From contig JAKFWK010000002.1 of the NCBI GenBank assembly GCA_021732045.1, forward strand, positions 62,001 to 126,000: a stretch of DNA of 64,000 nt. Reading direction: 5' to 3'. Each line of letters opens with the position of its first letter. The stretch's first letter is position 1. Below the pieces are notes generated by a model. That model saw nothing but the letters and a program-made list of their open reading frames with translations, was not told the DNA's origin and searched no databases. The stretch comes from Sulfurimonas sp. (GTDB taxonomy: Bacteria; Campylobacterota; Campylobacteria; Campylobacterales; Sulfurimonadaceae). Of the stretch, positions 7,807 through 16,983 are shown one piece after another. The translations under genes were made by a program, and so were the position numbers.

Positions 7807-8973
7807 TTAACTCTTTAAAAAACTCAAGCACTCGTTTACTATCTCTAGCTCCTCATCTGTTTTTATAACCATAATTTGGACTTTACTGTTTTTAGTTGAG
7901 ATAATTTTTCCGTTTGAGCTGTTTGCGTATCCGTTTAGTTCAATCCCAAAACCAATATTCTCTAAAATTTTTTTTCTTACGATGGCGGAGTTCTCGCCAA
8001 CTCCACCACTAAATACGATGGCATCTACGCTTCCCAAAAGTGCCATGTAGGCACCTATATATTTTTTTACTCGCCTGCTCATTATGTTCAGAGCTAATTT
8101 TGATTTTTCATCTTTGCTTGATACTATAGCTTTAAAATCATTGGTTCCACAAATTCCTAAAACACCAGACTTCTTGTTTAAAATATTCTCCACCTCGTCA
8201 ACACTGAGCCCTAGCTCTCTTTGCATATAAAAAACTACTGCTGGGTCAATATCCCCACTTCTGCTTCCCATCACAAGCCCCTCCAGTGGTGTGAATCCCA
8301 TAGAAGTATCTATGCTCACTCCTCCTTTTATCGCGCAGGCGCTTGAGCCATTTCCTAGATGAAGAGTTATGATATTTAGCTCTTTTATATCTCTTTTCAT
8401 CTCTAGTGCACACAATCTACTTATGTATGAGTGAGATGTTCCATGAAAACCATATTTCCTTATTTTATGTTTTTCGTACAGCTCATAATCTAGAGCGTAA
8501 AGATAGGCTTCCTCTGGCATTTTAGAGTGAAAGGCTGTATCAAAAACAGCTATCTGCTTAACTAGTGGAGCTTTTTTTCTTGTAACTAAAATACCTTCTA
8601 AATTTGCCCTGTTGTGAAGCGGTGCTAAGTGAATAAGTGTTTTTAGCTTTTCTATAACTTGCTCATCAATGAGCGTCGCGCTACAAAAATCCTCTCCTCC
8701 ATGAACAACTCTATGTCCAATGGCATACAGAGATGAAAAATCAAGTAGCAACTCATAGGTTTTTAAAAGCTCTAATATCTGCTTAAGAGCTTCATGATGG
8801 TTTTTTATAACAGCATAATCCTTGGTTTTTTTGCCCTCAAAGCTCATAGTTATATCAGATCCAAGTGCACCAATGTTCTCAACGGTTACTTTAGCTAGAA
8901 CACTTCTGCTTTTGGCTTCAAAGAGTTTAAATTTTACCGAGGAGCTGCCTGCATTTATAACAGCTATTTTCAA
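7807..8973 (-). CDS. ackA: Acetate kinase
   Basis: 388 residues, the usual length. The enzyme interconverts acetyl phosphate + ADP and acetate + ATP. Visible family motifs are the N-terminal phosphate loop NAGSSSVKFKLF, HRVVHGGEDF, the ATP-site motif HLGNGSS and the C-terminal FSGGVGENS. It starts at TTG 8973, with GGAG seven bases upstream, and this TTG overlaps the pta stop (TTGA), so expression is coupled to pta. With Pta it makes the acetate switch, allowing acetate uptake or substrate-level phosphorylation in the cytoplasm. Confidence 0.95.
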   Translation of the reverse strand: MKIAVINAGSSSVKFKLFEAKSRSVLAKVTVENIGALGSDITMSFEGKKTKDYAVIKNHHEALKQILELLKTYELLLDFSSLYAIGHRVVHGGEDFCSATLIDEQVIEKLKTLIHLAPLHNRANLEGILVTRKKAPLVKQIAVFDTAFHSKMPEEAYLYALDYELYEKHKIRKYGFHGTSHSYISRLCALEMKRDIKELNIITLHLGNGSSACAIKGGVSIDTSMGFTPLEGLVMGSRSGDIDPAVVFYMQRELGLSVDEVENILNKKSGVLGICGTNDFKAIVSSKDEKSKLALNIMSRRVKKYIGAYMALLGSVDAIVFSGGVGENSAIVRKKILENIGFGIELNGYANSSNGKIISTKNSKVQIMVIKTDEELEIVNECLSFLKS

Positions 8974-11054
8974 TTTTTTTCTCCAGCTTGGATTGCTGTA
9001 ATTGCAACTGTGTTTACTATATCTGAGACCAAACAGCCTCTACTTAAATCATTGATTGGTTTACGAAGCCCTTGTATGATTGGACCTATGGCTATGACAT
9101 CGCTCGACCTCTGAACTGCTTTATATGTGTTATTTCCGGTATTTAAATCTGGAAATATAAATACATTTGCATCGCCTGCAACTTTTGAGTTTGGTAGCTT
9201 AACCTCTGCGACCGTTTTATCTATCGCTGCATCGTACTGAATTGGTCCCTCAATAAGGAGGTTTGGATTTAATGATTTAACTATGTTTGTAGCAACTCTA
9301 ACTTTATCAACATCGGCGCCCACTCCACTTTCTCCAGTTGAGTAGGAGAGCATTGCAACTCTTGGCGTTATGCCAAAGTATGAAGCTGTTTTTGCGCACG
9401 AGATGGCAATCTGAGCTAACTCTTGCGCATTTGGGTTTTGGTTTATGGCGCAATCTCCATATACTAAAACTTTTGTTTTTAGACACATAAAAAAAAGACT
9501 TGAGACTATTTTTACATCCTTGGTTGTTTTTATAATCTGCAAAGCTGGTCTTATAGTATCAGCTGTTGAGTGTACTGCTCCACTGACCATTCCGTCTGCA
9601 TAACCTAGATGGACCATCATAGTTGCAAAATAGTTAACATGTATCATCGCATCTTGCGAAGCTTGAATGGTTAAGCCTTTCTCTTTTCTCATCTCATAAA
9701 AGATATCTACAAACTCCTTCATAAGAGGTGATTCTAGATGGTCTATTACGCTTGCACTACTTAAATCAAGTCCGAGTTTCATATATCGCTCTTTAAGTTC
9801 CGCTGGGTTTGCTAAAAAGATAACCTCTGCAACACCACGGCGTAAGATTATCTCTGCAGCTCTTAAAATTCGCTCATCTGAACTCTCAGGAAGAACAACT
9901 CTTTTTTTATTTAGTCTTGCCATCTCAAAGAGTTTATACTCAAACATCATAGGTGTTACAATATCATTTGAAGTAGTTGCTATTTTTTGCTCAATCGCTT
10001 TTATGTCAACGCTGGAGTTAAACAGACCTAAACTAAGCGATATTTTTCTGTGATTGTTTACTTTGAGCCTTGAGTTTATTGTAGATATTTTTTTTGCTGT
10101 CTCATAAATATCAGTTGAGACTGATAATATTGGTAGATTAAAATCATCTAACCCATCTATGAGTTTTTTTATATTTGGATGAGTTTGAATATTAAAAGGG
10201 AAAATTATTCCACTTATATTCGGATATGTTTTTGAGTAGAGCGCGCCCAAAAGAGCTAGAATTATCTCTGAGCGATCAGCTGGAACTATAACTAAATCAT
10301 TCTCTTGTATCTGCCCTAAAAAATTATCCAAGCCAAGAGCTGCCACTTTAAATGCCCCAACAACCCTTAAATTATCATTTTCTCTCATTATGACACTCTT
10401 TGCATTTAGTCCATCCATGATATCTTGAATAGTTAGCATATCTAGCTCTTCTATCTCCCTCAAAAGATAAATATTTGGGTATTTTTGTGCTAATTTTTCT
10501 TTTAGTTCATTGTATTTTTTATCATCAACTCTATTTATAAAAGTAGCAAAATGTTCGCATCCATCGCAGTTTATATTTTTATTTTCTATCATAATGCTCT
10601 CATAAATATCATGGGCACTACTCCCTTTTGCGTTTATAATATTTATATAAGAGGCTCCAAAATTTTGCGCAATTTTAAGATTTAAGTCATAGTTTATATT
10701 TGTACTTAAAAATGAACGCCTGATTCCCTCACAGAGTACAAAATCATATCTGCTCTCAACTCTTTTAAACTTCTCTATAAGTTCATTCATTAGCTCATTA
10801 ACTCTGTTTGTTGCTATCATTGTCTCCGCATACTCTATGTCACAACCATAACAATCTTCATACTCTATATTAAGATTATATTTCTCTAAAATAAAACTAA
10901 TATCCCCATCAATAACATCTTTTTTTAATATAATGGGTCTGAAAAAAGCAACTCTATAAAGATTTCGTTTTAGAATCTCCATCATTCCCATACATATAAA
11001 CAAAGAACCAGCATTTTTTTCTTGAGCAGATATATAAAGAGATTTTATTTTCAT
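8970..11054 (-). CDS. pta: Phosphate acetyltransferase, long (three-domain) form
   Basis: 694 residues: an N-terminal P-loop/BioD-like domain (about 1-200), a central DRTGG domain (about 215-330) and the catalytic PTA/PTB domain (about 365-690) with LPESSDERILRAAE, GYADGMVSGAVHSTADT and SYSTGESGVGADVDKV. It transfers the acetyl group between CoA and phosphate. The canonical Walker A is not obvious in the first domain (EKNAGSLFICMG), as in other long Pta proteins where that domain is regulatory. First gene of pta-ackA, divergent from the small lipoprotein gene at 11142. Confidence 0.95.
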   Translation of the reverse strand: MKIKSLYISAQEKNAGSLFICMGMMEILKRNLYRVAFFRPIILKKDVIDGDISFILEKYNLNIEYEDCYGCDIEYAETMIATNRVNELMNELIEKFKRVESRYDFVLCEGIRRSFLSTNINYDLNLKIAQNFGASYINIINAKGSSAHDIYESIMIENKNINCDGCEHFATFINRVDDKKYNELKEKLAQKYPNIYLLREIEELDMLTIQDIMDGLNAKSVIMRENDNLRVVGAFKVAALGLDNFLGQIQENDLVIVPADRSEIILALLGALYSKTYPNISGIIFPFNIQTHPNIKKLIDGLDDFNLPILSVSTDIYETAKKISTINSRLKVNNHRKISLSLGLFNSSVDIKAIEQKIATTSNDIVTPMMFEYKLFEMARLNKKRVVLPESSDERILRAAEIILRRGVAEVIFLANPAELKERYMKLGLDLSSASVIDHLESPLMKEFVDIFYEMRKEKGLTIQASQDAMIHVNYFATMMVHLGYADGMVSGAVHSTADTIRPALQIIKTTKDVKIVSSLFFMCLKTKVLVYGDCAINQNPNAQELAQIAISCAKTASYFGITPRVAMLSYSTGESGVGADVDKVRVATNIVKSLNPNLLIEGPIQYDAAIDKTVAEVKLPNSKVAGDANVFIFPDLNTGNNTYKAVQRSSDVIAIGPIIQGLRKPINDLSRGCLVSDIVNTVAITAIQAGEKN

Positions 11055-11118
11055 ATTTCATCCATATTTTTAAAGTTTTTAATAATACCAATCCAATTGT
11101 TAAAAAAGAGTGTCATGC

Positions 11119-11124
11119 TATAAT
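11119..11124 (+). promoter_or_regulatory. -10 element of the small lipoprotein gene
   Basis: TATAAT in the context GCTATAAT, 18 bases before the ATG at 11142. The leader would be about 10 bases and consists almost entirely of the AAAGGA ribosome site. Confidence 0.5.
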
Positions 11125-11141
11125 TTCAAAAAAGGATGTTT

Positions 11142-11315
11142 ATGAAAAATTTGATATTTGTGCTCTCTTTGTTGTTTATGCTTAACGGATGCTCTGCAAA
11201 AGAGTTTAATGCAGGGGTTGATAGTGTTACAAATGACATCTCAACCGCATTTAATAATGCAAAGGATGATGGTTCAAAAAGTACCAGTCAAAAAGATAAC
11301 AATTTAAGTAAATAG
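11142..11315 (+). CDS. Small (57-residue) lipoprotein
   Basis: Translated by hand: the protein begins with a signal peptide (MKNLIFVLSLLFMLNGC) whose LNGC lipobox would be cleaved and lipidated at Cys17. The mature part is about 40 polar residues without further cysteines (EFNAGVDSVTNDISTAFNNA, then a Lys/Asp/Ser-rich tail). AAAGGA lies six bases upstream and a TATAAT promoter is close by. Size and layout resemble entericidin-type small lipoproteins, but no function can be assigned. It lies between divergent pta and convergent cheB. Confidence 0.75.
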   Translation: MKNLIFVLSLLFMLNGCSAKEFNAGVDSVTNDISTAFNNAKDDGSKSTSQKDNNLSK

Positions 11316-11343
11316 TAGTTTGCTGTAATCTCCATGATAGCTA

Positions 11344-11374
11344 ACCAAAAACAGAAATTATGACTGATTTTGGT
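11344..11374. terminator. Possible bidirectional terminator between lipoprotein and cheB
   Basis: ACCAAAAACAG at 11344-11354 pairs with CTGATTTTGGT at 11364-11374 (11 bases, one mismatch). The plus strand continues GTGTTTTATGG; the T tract is weak on both sides, so termination is plausible but not strong. Confidence 0.4.
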
Positions 11375-11401
11375 GTGTTTTATGGTTTGTGGATTTGCTA
11401 T

Positions 11402-12424
11402 TTAGAGTAACTTAAGAATTCCATTGGCAATCTCTTTTAGTGATAGTTGTTTTTCTACTGCGCCAAGATCATATGCTACTTTTGGCATTCCGTACACAAC
11501 ACAGCTTGCCTCGTCTTGTCCAATTGTTCTTGCCCCAGCATTTCGCATGGCTAACAATCCTCGAGCGCCATCTCCGCCCATCCCTGTTAAAATAACACCA
11601 ATAGCATTTGCACCAACAATTTTTGACACCGAACCAAAGAGAACATCAACTGAAGGTCGATGACCGGAAACTTTATCCCCAGTCCCAATTTCAACATAAT
11701 AACGAGATCCTGAACGACGAACTACCATGTGATAATCTCCTGGAGCAATAAGGGCTACTCCTGGAGTAATGGAATCACCATTGCGTGCTTCACGAATTTC
11801 CATGGCGCATACGCTATTTAGTCTCTCTGCAAAAGGACCAGTAAAATTAGCAGGCATATGCTGAACTATAACTATACCGGGAGCATTTCTTGGTAACCCC
11901 ATCAATAAATCCTTAAGTGCTTCTGTTCCACCCGTTGATGCCCCGATAGCTAGAATTTTATTGGTGGTTTCAGCCAGTGATGTTGTGTTTGCCTGTCTAG
12001 TGTTCTCTAGTTCACGCTTGTGTACTTTTATCTTTGCTGCAATTTTAACTTTTGCAAGCAACTCATCACGCATTTCGCTCTTACCATCATAAATATTAGA
12101 ATGAGGTTTAGGAACAAAATCTACTGCACCAGACTCAAGTGCTTCTAGCGTTGTTTTGGCACCATTTTGAGTTAAAGAAGATACCATAATTACTGGAACC
12201 GGCATATAGTGCATCAAGCGTTTTAGGAATGTGATTCCATCCATACGAGGCATCTCGACATCTAAGCAGACAACATCTGGACGAAGCTCCAATATTTTAT
12301 CACGAGCAATATATGCGTCATAGGCAACCCCAACTACCTCAATAGCTGGATCTGATTCCAAAATATCACGCAAAACAGCTCTTGCTGTAGCACTATCGTC
12401 GACAATTAATACTTTTATAGCCAT
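11402..12424 (-). CDS. cheB: Chemotaxis protein-glutamate methylesterase with receiver domain
   Basis: 340 residues. The N-terminal receiver domain has the acidic pair (IVDDS) and phospho-acceptor Asp in DVVCLDVEMPRMDG. The C-terminal methylesterase carries the catalytic Ser (GASTGGTEAL), His (QHMPANFTG) and Asp (GMGGDGARG). Phosphorylated CheB removes methyl groups from receptors for adaptation. The C. jejuni CheB lacks the receiver, so this is the full, CheA-controlled form. It is the last gene of the nine-gene che operon, 10 bases after cheD. Confidence 0.97.
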   Translation of the reverse strand: MAIKVLIVDDSATARAVLRDILESDPAIEVVGVAYDAYIARDKILELRPDVVCLDVEMPRMDGITFLKRLMHYMPVPVIMVSSLTQNGAKTTLEALESGAVDFVPKPHSNIYDGKSEMRDELLAKVKIAAKIKVHKRELENTRQANTTSLAETTNKILAIGASTGGTEALKDLLMGLPRNAPGIVIVQHMPANFTGPFAERLNSVCAMEIREARNGDSITPGVALIAPGDYHMVVRRSGSRYYVEIGTGDKVSGHRPSVDVLFGSVSKIVGANAIGVILTGMGGDGARGLLAMRNAGARTIGQDEASCVVYGMPKVAYDLGAVEKQLSLKEIANGILKLL

Positions 12425-12434
12425 ATTTATAATC

Positions 12435-12908
12435 TCAACTATTCATAATGCGAGAAGCATATTTCAACAACACTTTGCCATGCTCACAATTCATCTGAAT
12501 TTTTCTACCATTTAATCCACCAACATCTTCAGCAACAATTCTAATTTTGTACTCTTTTAGTATTTCTCTTGCCACTAAAATATTTTTTTCTCCAATCATC
12601 ATCATATCGGAAGTGTAAATATTCATGGATGCTCCTCCAAAAATTTTAGCCTCTATATTTTTAATGTCTGAACCATGCTCCAGCATTGCTTCAATTAGCT
12701 TTGGAATCGAGATATTGCCAAATCTAGGAGATTGTAAGCCATTGTTATTCCAAAAAGGGAGCAGATAGTGATTCATTCCTCCTATACCTAATTTAGTATC
12801 ATGCAAACAGACAGCTACGCATGAGCCAAGTACAGTCGAGATTGCTACTGGTCCATAATCTGTATGTATTTGGCCGACATGAATGAAAGTTGAATTTCCT
12901 TGAATCAT
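12435..12908 (-). CDS. cheD: Chemoreceptor glutamine deamidase
   Basis: 157 residues. CheD converts receptor glutamines to glutamates and, in other bacteria, binds CheC or CheB. The catalytic Cys sits in STVLGSCVAVCLHD with the family's Thr (ST) before it and the His in GGMNHYLLP after it. The later IFGGASM and the VGGLNGRKI motif are also family marks. ATG 12908 overlaps the stop of the preceding kinase-like gene by one base (TGATG). Its presence beside cheR and cheB shows a full receptor-modification module. Confidence 0.95.
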   Translation of the reverse strand: MIQGNSTFIHVGQIHTDYGPVAISTVLGSCVAVCLHDTKLGIGGMNHYLLPFWNNNGLQSPRFGNISIPKLIEAMLEHGSDIKNIEAKIFGGASMNIYTSDMMMIGEKNILVAREILKEYKIRIVAEDVGGLNGRKIQMNCEHGKVLLKYASRIMNS

Positions 12909-13750
12909 CAGAGTTCAAGTGCGTCATCAAAAGATTCAAAAAGAAACTCATTTGAGCCACAGGCTTCAAAGTCTGCTGATTTTGTCTCTAATGGAAGCAC
13001 CACTACGAAAGTAACTGTATTGTCGCCTACTACATAATCAATTTTTCCATCAAATCGTTCGCATAGTTCGCGGACGACACTTAAGCCAACTCCCAATCCA
13101 TGTATGCCTTTAAGATCATGAGCAAAACGAGTAAAAACCTGTGCTTTATGTTTAACATTTGGCTCTTTACCATAGTTTTTAACAGAAATATTTAGCTTAT
13201 TTTCATCTTTTTGTTCAATAGTAACTTCTATTGTTGTGTCTGCATCACCATAAACACATGCGTTTGCTATCAAATTTTTTAAGATTAAATGTAATTTTTG
13301 AGCATCAGCAACGACTCTCTGTTTGAGATGATTATCTACTTTTAACTTAATATTTTTCTCTATCATACGAAATTTAAGTGATTTTGACACCTCTTTAATT
13401 AAATCTTCTAGATTAACGAGCGAGTACGATATTTCGAGTTCACCACTCTCTATCTCAGTTGCAGCAACAAGATTTTGAATATGAAAGTCAAGATGGAGTG
13501 CCTCATCTTCAATTGTATCAATAAGATCTTGACGCGGTTGAGTAGACTGTTTTGCTAAATGTGGAATAAGACCAAGCAGGGCGGTCATTGGATTATTTAG
13601 CTCATTTGCAATCAAAGATAAAAAGCGTGTTTTTGCCTTTTCGCTATCAATTATCTGCTTATTTAAATCTAACACCTTACGGCTTAAAAAGGCTACTTCA
13701 CCACATATGTCATTGCAAATTTCTGCTCTATTTTCAATAATCTGAGCCAT
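12908..13750 (-). CDS. Histidine-kinase-like protein lacking the phospho-accepting histidine
   Basis: 280 residues, soluble. A short N-terminal coiled coil leads to a dimerisation-type helix FLSLIANELNNPMTALLG, then an ATPase domain with the N box (LHLILKNLIANACVYGD) and a GLGVGLSVV lid/G2 region. At the H-box position, where kinases have S-H-E-[LI]-R-T-P, the codon is AAT, so residue 49 is Asn. The G1 motif is also unusual (VKNYGKEP instead of D-x-G-x-G; Asp-to-Asn here is known in some other kinases). Embedded between cheR and cheD with one-base coupling to cheD. Inferred: a catalytically altered scaffold or regulator of the che complex. Confidence 0.85.
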   Translation of the reverse strand: MAQIIENRAEICNDICGEVAFLSRKVLDLNKQIIDSEKAKTRFLSLIANELNNPMTALLGLIPHLAKQSTQPRQDLIDTIEDEALHLDFHIQNLVAATEIESGELEISYSLVNLEDLIKEVSKSLKFRMIEKNIKLKVDNHLKQRVVADAQKLHLILKNLIANACVYGDADTTIEVTIEQKDENKLNISVKNYGKEPNVKHKAQVFTRFAHDLKGIHGLGVGLSVVRELCERFDGKIDYVVGDNTVTFVVVLPLETKSADFEACGSNEFLFESFDDALEL

Positions 13751-13767
13751 CTTTTTCCTTTTTAATT

Positions 13768-14592
13768 TTATAATCGTTGATAAATGGAAGAACCAATTAG
13801 TTTGAGTGATTCTCTATGTGTTGTTAATGACTCAGAGCTACCAAAAAAGAGTGGTGCACCCTTAGGCAGAACCGTCGTAAAGCGTCTAATGACTTCAAGA
13901 CGGGTTATATCGTCAAAATAAATCATGACATTTCTACAAAAAATCATATCAAAATGATTTTTAAAAATAAACCTATCTGTTACAAGATTGTAGGTGCGAA
14001 ACATAACTTTTTCTCTAAGAGAAGGAACTATTTGATAATGGGCGATATTGTTTATGCGTATTTTTTCAAATGCATGAATAACAGTATTTTTGGGGAGTGC
14101 TTCAACTTGAGTGGCGTCATATATTCCAGAAATAGCCTTTTTTAGTACCTTTTCAGAGATATCAGTTGCAATAATCTTAATATCCCAACTCTCAAAATCT
14201 TTTAAATGCTGCTGCAGAAACATTAAAATAGTATATGGCTCTTCTCCGCTAGAGCACCCAGCTGACCAGATACGAATCTTTTTTTCACGCTTTGCACTTA
14301 TCATTTGAGGTAGATATGTCTCAAGCCATTTCCATTGAGCAGTTTCACGAAAAAATGAAGTTACATTTGTAGAGATTGCGCTTACAAATAAGGCAAGCTC
14401 ATCCCCAGATTGATCGTGTACTAAATAGTCATAATAGGCTCTAAAATTATCAAAACCTAGTTGACGAAGACGCTTGTTCAGTCGTCCCTTAACAAGTGTA
14501 CTTTTTTGATCCGATAAGGCAATGCCCACTTTTTCGTAGATATAGTCACGAAATAGATTAAACTCTTTAGGGCTAAGATCAATATCGTTCAT
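13768..14592 (-). CDS. cheR: Chemotaxis receptor methyltransferase
   Basis: 274 residues. The N-terminal helical domain (LSPKEFNLFRDYIYEKVGI) binds receptors. The catalytic domain carries NVTSFFRE and the SAM loop WSAGCSSGEEPYTI, with ATDISEKVL and FCRNVMIYFD further on. It methylates receptor glutamates. I take ATG 14592, immediately after the cheA stop. A TTG four codons earlier would overlap cheA by 11 bases and lacks a ribosome site. It sits 17 bases before the kinase-like gene. Confidence 0.96.
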   Translation of the reverse strand: MNDIDLSPKEFNLFRDYIYEKVGIALSDQKSTLVKGRLNKRLRQLGFDNFRAYYDYLVHDQSGDELALFVSAISTNVTSFFRETAQWKWLETYLPQMISAKREKKIRIWSAGCSSGEEPYTILMFLQQHLKDFESWDIKIIATDISEKVLKKAISGIYDATQVEALPKNTVIHAFEKIRINNIAHYQIVPSLREKVMFRTYNLVTDRFIFKNHFDMIFCRNVMIYFDDITRLEVIRRFTTVLPKGAPLFFGSSESLTTHRESLKLIGSSIYQRL

Positions 14593-14593
14593 A

Positions 14594-16726
14594 TTATGAT
14601 TCAAATACTGGACACAACTCGTCTACATTTAAAATCAGAGCAATATCTCCATTTCCCAAGATTGCTCCACCAGTAATTTCTTTAAGTTTAGATAAAGATT
14701 GCCCAAGCGTTTTGATAACTACCTGCTGTCTACCTAGCAACTCATCAACCATAATTGCTACTCTTCCAGCTCCCGTCTCCACACACACTAAAATCCCTTC
14801 CCAAGGCTCTATTCGCTTTACATCAAGAGCAAAAACATCACTTAAGCGAATGACTGGTATATGCTGAGCACGCATACTTACAAATTCACCTTTTCCTTTA
14901 AGAGAGTGAACAATCTCTTTATCTGGTCTAAAGGATTCTACTACGCTAAGAGTTGGAATAATGTAAATTTCCCCAGCAGTTCGTACAAGCATGCCATCGA
15001 TAATTGCTAATGTTAGTGGAAGAACCATAGAAAAAACTGTTCCCTCACCCTCTTTGGAATCAACTTCAATTTTTCCGCGCAGTTTTTCAATCGAGGTTTT
15101 AACGACATCCAAGCCAACTCCTCGTCCAGAGAGATCACTGATTGTATCTGCTGTTGAAAACCCTGGCTGCATTAAAAGTGCAAAAATCTGACTATCCGTA
15201 AGATTTTCATCTCCTGTTACAACTCCGCGTTCAATCGCTTTTTGTAGTACTTTTTCTTTATTGATTCCTCTTCCATCATCGCTAACGCTAATTACGATAC
15301 TGCCACTTTTATGAAAAGCGCGTAGGGTAATGGTTCCCTCGGTCTTTTTCCCTACACTCAATCTCTCAGCTGCATCAGCTTCTAGTCCATGGTCTATGGC
15401 ATTACGGATAATGTGTATAAGTGGATCCGAGAGGCTATCAATCATAGTTTTGTCAATTTCTGTCTCTTCTCCTACGACAATTAGACGAAGCTCTTTGCCA
15501 GTTTTTTTAGATGTATCTCTGACGACCCGCTTCATCTTGTCAAATGTGTCGCGGATAGCAACCATTCGAAGACTCATAACTCTGTCTTGTATCTTTTTTG
15601 TGATTTTTGAGAGAGTCTCGATCGCTCTGCTAATAGACTCATCTTCAATAGCGCGAATTTTTTCGTTTTGAGCAACGAAGTTCTGAGCAATAACTAGTTC
15701 GCCTACTGAATCAAATAGTTCATCAAGCTTAATGGTATCAATACGGATAGTTGATTTCGTAGTTAGTGCACTTGATGATGAGGTTTCTGTTGGCTCTCTT
15801 CTATCATCTTTCCTTCTATCGCTTCCTTTTCTTGCATCAACAATATTTGGTTTTTCTGGAGCAATATCTCTCTCTTTAATGACTCCAGTAATACTAGGTT
15901 CAACTAAAGTAATCAAATACTCATTCTCAAATAAAAACTCAAAATATTCAGTGACTTCTTCAAGCGATTGAGAAGTTAATACAACAATACTGACATTTAA
16001 AATCTTATTCTCTTCACTTAAAAAATTATCTAAAGTTCCAATAGATTCCATGTTAAAAAAGCTATCAAGAGAAGCCGCTTTTTCTTTTAGCAGATGTAAA
16101 AATATAAGATGATCAAAACCTCGCTTATATGAATCACTATCTAGCGTTAAGTTTATAAGGTATAAATTTAGTCCATCTTCTTGGGAAATCTGTTTTGTTT
16201 TAATACAGTTTGTTACAGTCTTACTAACTTCTTCTTGGCAGCCCAATCCAAACTCTGCCGCTAAATCACTCATCGATATGGCATCAATTGTTGGTTCAAC
16301 ACCGCTCATTTGTGGCACTGTAACTACTGTTTTATTGGTTTTAATTGCAATAAGATCTTTGATTTTCCCCAAATATTCACCATAGCCACCAGGCAATGTC
16401 TCAACTTCATCCAGTTCACATATCATGACTTCTTTAACCACATCAACACTACCTACAAAAAGATCAAGATAGTGTTCTTCAATCTCGTCCCTAGTTGTAC
16501 GATAGTAATCCAGCAAATCCTCAAAATGGTGTACAAACTCACCAAGTCGTGTAAATCCAAAAGCATTGGAGTTCCCTTTGAGGGTATGAACACCACGAAA
16601 AATTTCATTTAGCAGATTAAAATCACTAGAATCTTCCTCAAAGCGGAGTATATCTACATCTAGTTTTTCAATAATTTCACCAGCTTCTTCTATAAAAATA
16701 GCTTTGACTTGTTCTTTTTTAGTCAT
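14594..16726 (-). CDS. cheA: Chemotaxis histidine kinase CheA without receiver domain
   Basis: 710 residues from ATG 16726. Order of domains: P1 Hpt with phospho-His47 (FRGVHTLKGN); a P2-like region; a charged linker; P3 dimerisation (TIRIDTIKLDELFDSVGELV); P4 ATPase (HIIRNAIDHGLE, DDGRGINKE, SGRGVGLDVV); P5 CheW-like domain ending at VFES. There is no C-terminal receiver, unlike the CheA-Y fusion of the main Campylobacter/Helicobacter system. An upstream in-frame ATG at 16750 would lengthen the overlap with the STAS gene from 8 to 32 bases and add an atypical leader. It phosphorylates the CheY and CheB of this operon. Confidence 0.97.
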   Translation of the reverse strand: MTKKEQVKAIFIEEAGEIIEKLDVDILRFEEDSSDFNLLNEIFRGVHTLKGNSNAFGFTRLGEFVHHFEDLLDYYRTTRDEIEEHYLDLFVGSVDVVKEVMICELDEVETLPGGYGEYLGKIKDLIAIKTNKTVVTVPQMSGVEPTIDAISMSDLAAEFGLGCQEEVSKTVTNCIKTKQISQEDGLNLYLINLTLDSDSYKRGFDHLIFLHLLKEKAASLDSFFNMESIGTLDNFLSEENKILNVSIVVLTSQSLEEVTEYFEFLFENEYLITLVEPSITGVIKERDIAPEKPNIVDARKGSDRRKDDRREPTETSSSSALTTKSTIRIDTIKLDELFDSVGELVIAQNFVAQNEKIRAIEDESISRAIETLSKITKKIQDRVMSLRMVAIRDTFDKMKRVVRDTSKKTGKELRLIVVGEETEIDKTMIDSLSDPLIHIIRNAIDHGLEADAAERLSVGKKTEGTITLRAFHKSGSIVISVSDDGRGINKEKVLQKAIERGVVTGDENLTDSQIFALLMQPGFSTADTISDLSGRGVGLDVVKTSIEKLRGKIEVDSKEGEGTVFSMVLPLTLAIIDGMLVRTAGEIYIIPTLSVVESFRPDKEIVHSLKGKGEFVSMRAQHIPVIRLSDVFALDVKRIEPWEGILVCVETGAGRVAIMVDELLGRQQVVIKTLGQSLSKLKEITGGAILGNGDIALILNVDELCPVFES

Positions 16727-16982
16727 GGCACATCCAATGTATCGAGCCATAAGCGCTCGAGTTGCTCATCCCTTGTTCAAGAAAGGGAATTTTTAGCTCT
16801 GGCTTAGTTCGCTTAAGGCTTACTAAAAGAGCTAAGAGGGCACTACTTTTGAGAGTGGTTCCCTCTTCTACTGCAATCAATTCGATGTATTCTAATCGAG
16901 AACGGACAAAATATTCAAATTCTCGAATCTCCTCCATCGACATATCCAGCTCAATAGTGAGCTCATCACCGTTAAATTCCAT
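16719..16982 (-). CDS. Short STAS-domain-like protein in the che operon
   Basis: 87 residues. The strand-helix pattern with VEEGTTLKSSALLALLVSLKRT resembles a STAS (anti-sigma-antagonist type) domain, in which the serine pair would occupy the usual phospho-acceptor area ('DSSGLG'). The Asp normally before it is replaced by Lys, so phosphorylation control is uncertain. It overlaps cheA by 8 bases and follows the chemoreceptor by one base. STAS proteins sit beside cheA in several chemosensory operons; the role is unclear. Confidence 0.75.
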   Translation of the reverse strand: MEFNGDELTIELDMSMEEIREFEYFVRSRLEYIELIAVEEGTTLKSSALLALLVSLKRTKPELKIPFLEQGMSNSSAYGSIHWMCHD

Positions 16983-16983
16983 A

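Noticed and set aside
15330..15671. Open frame opposite cheA
   Set aside because: Shadow of the cheA coding strand, no initiation signal and no recognisable domain.
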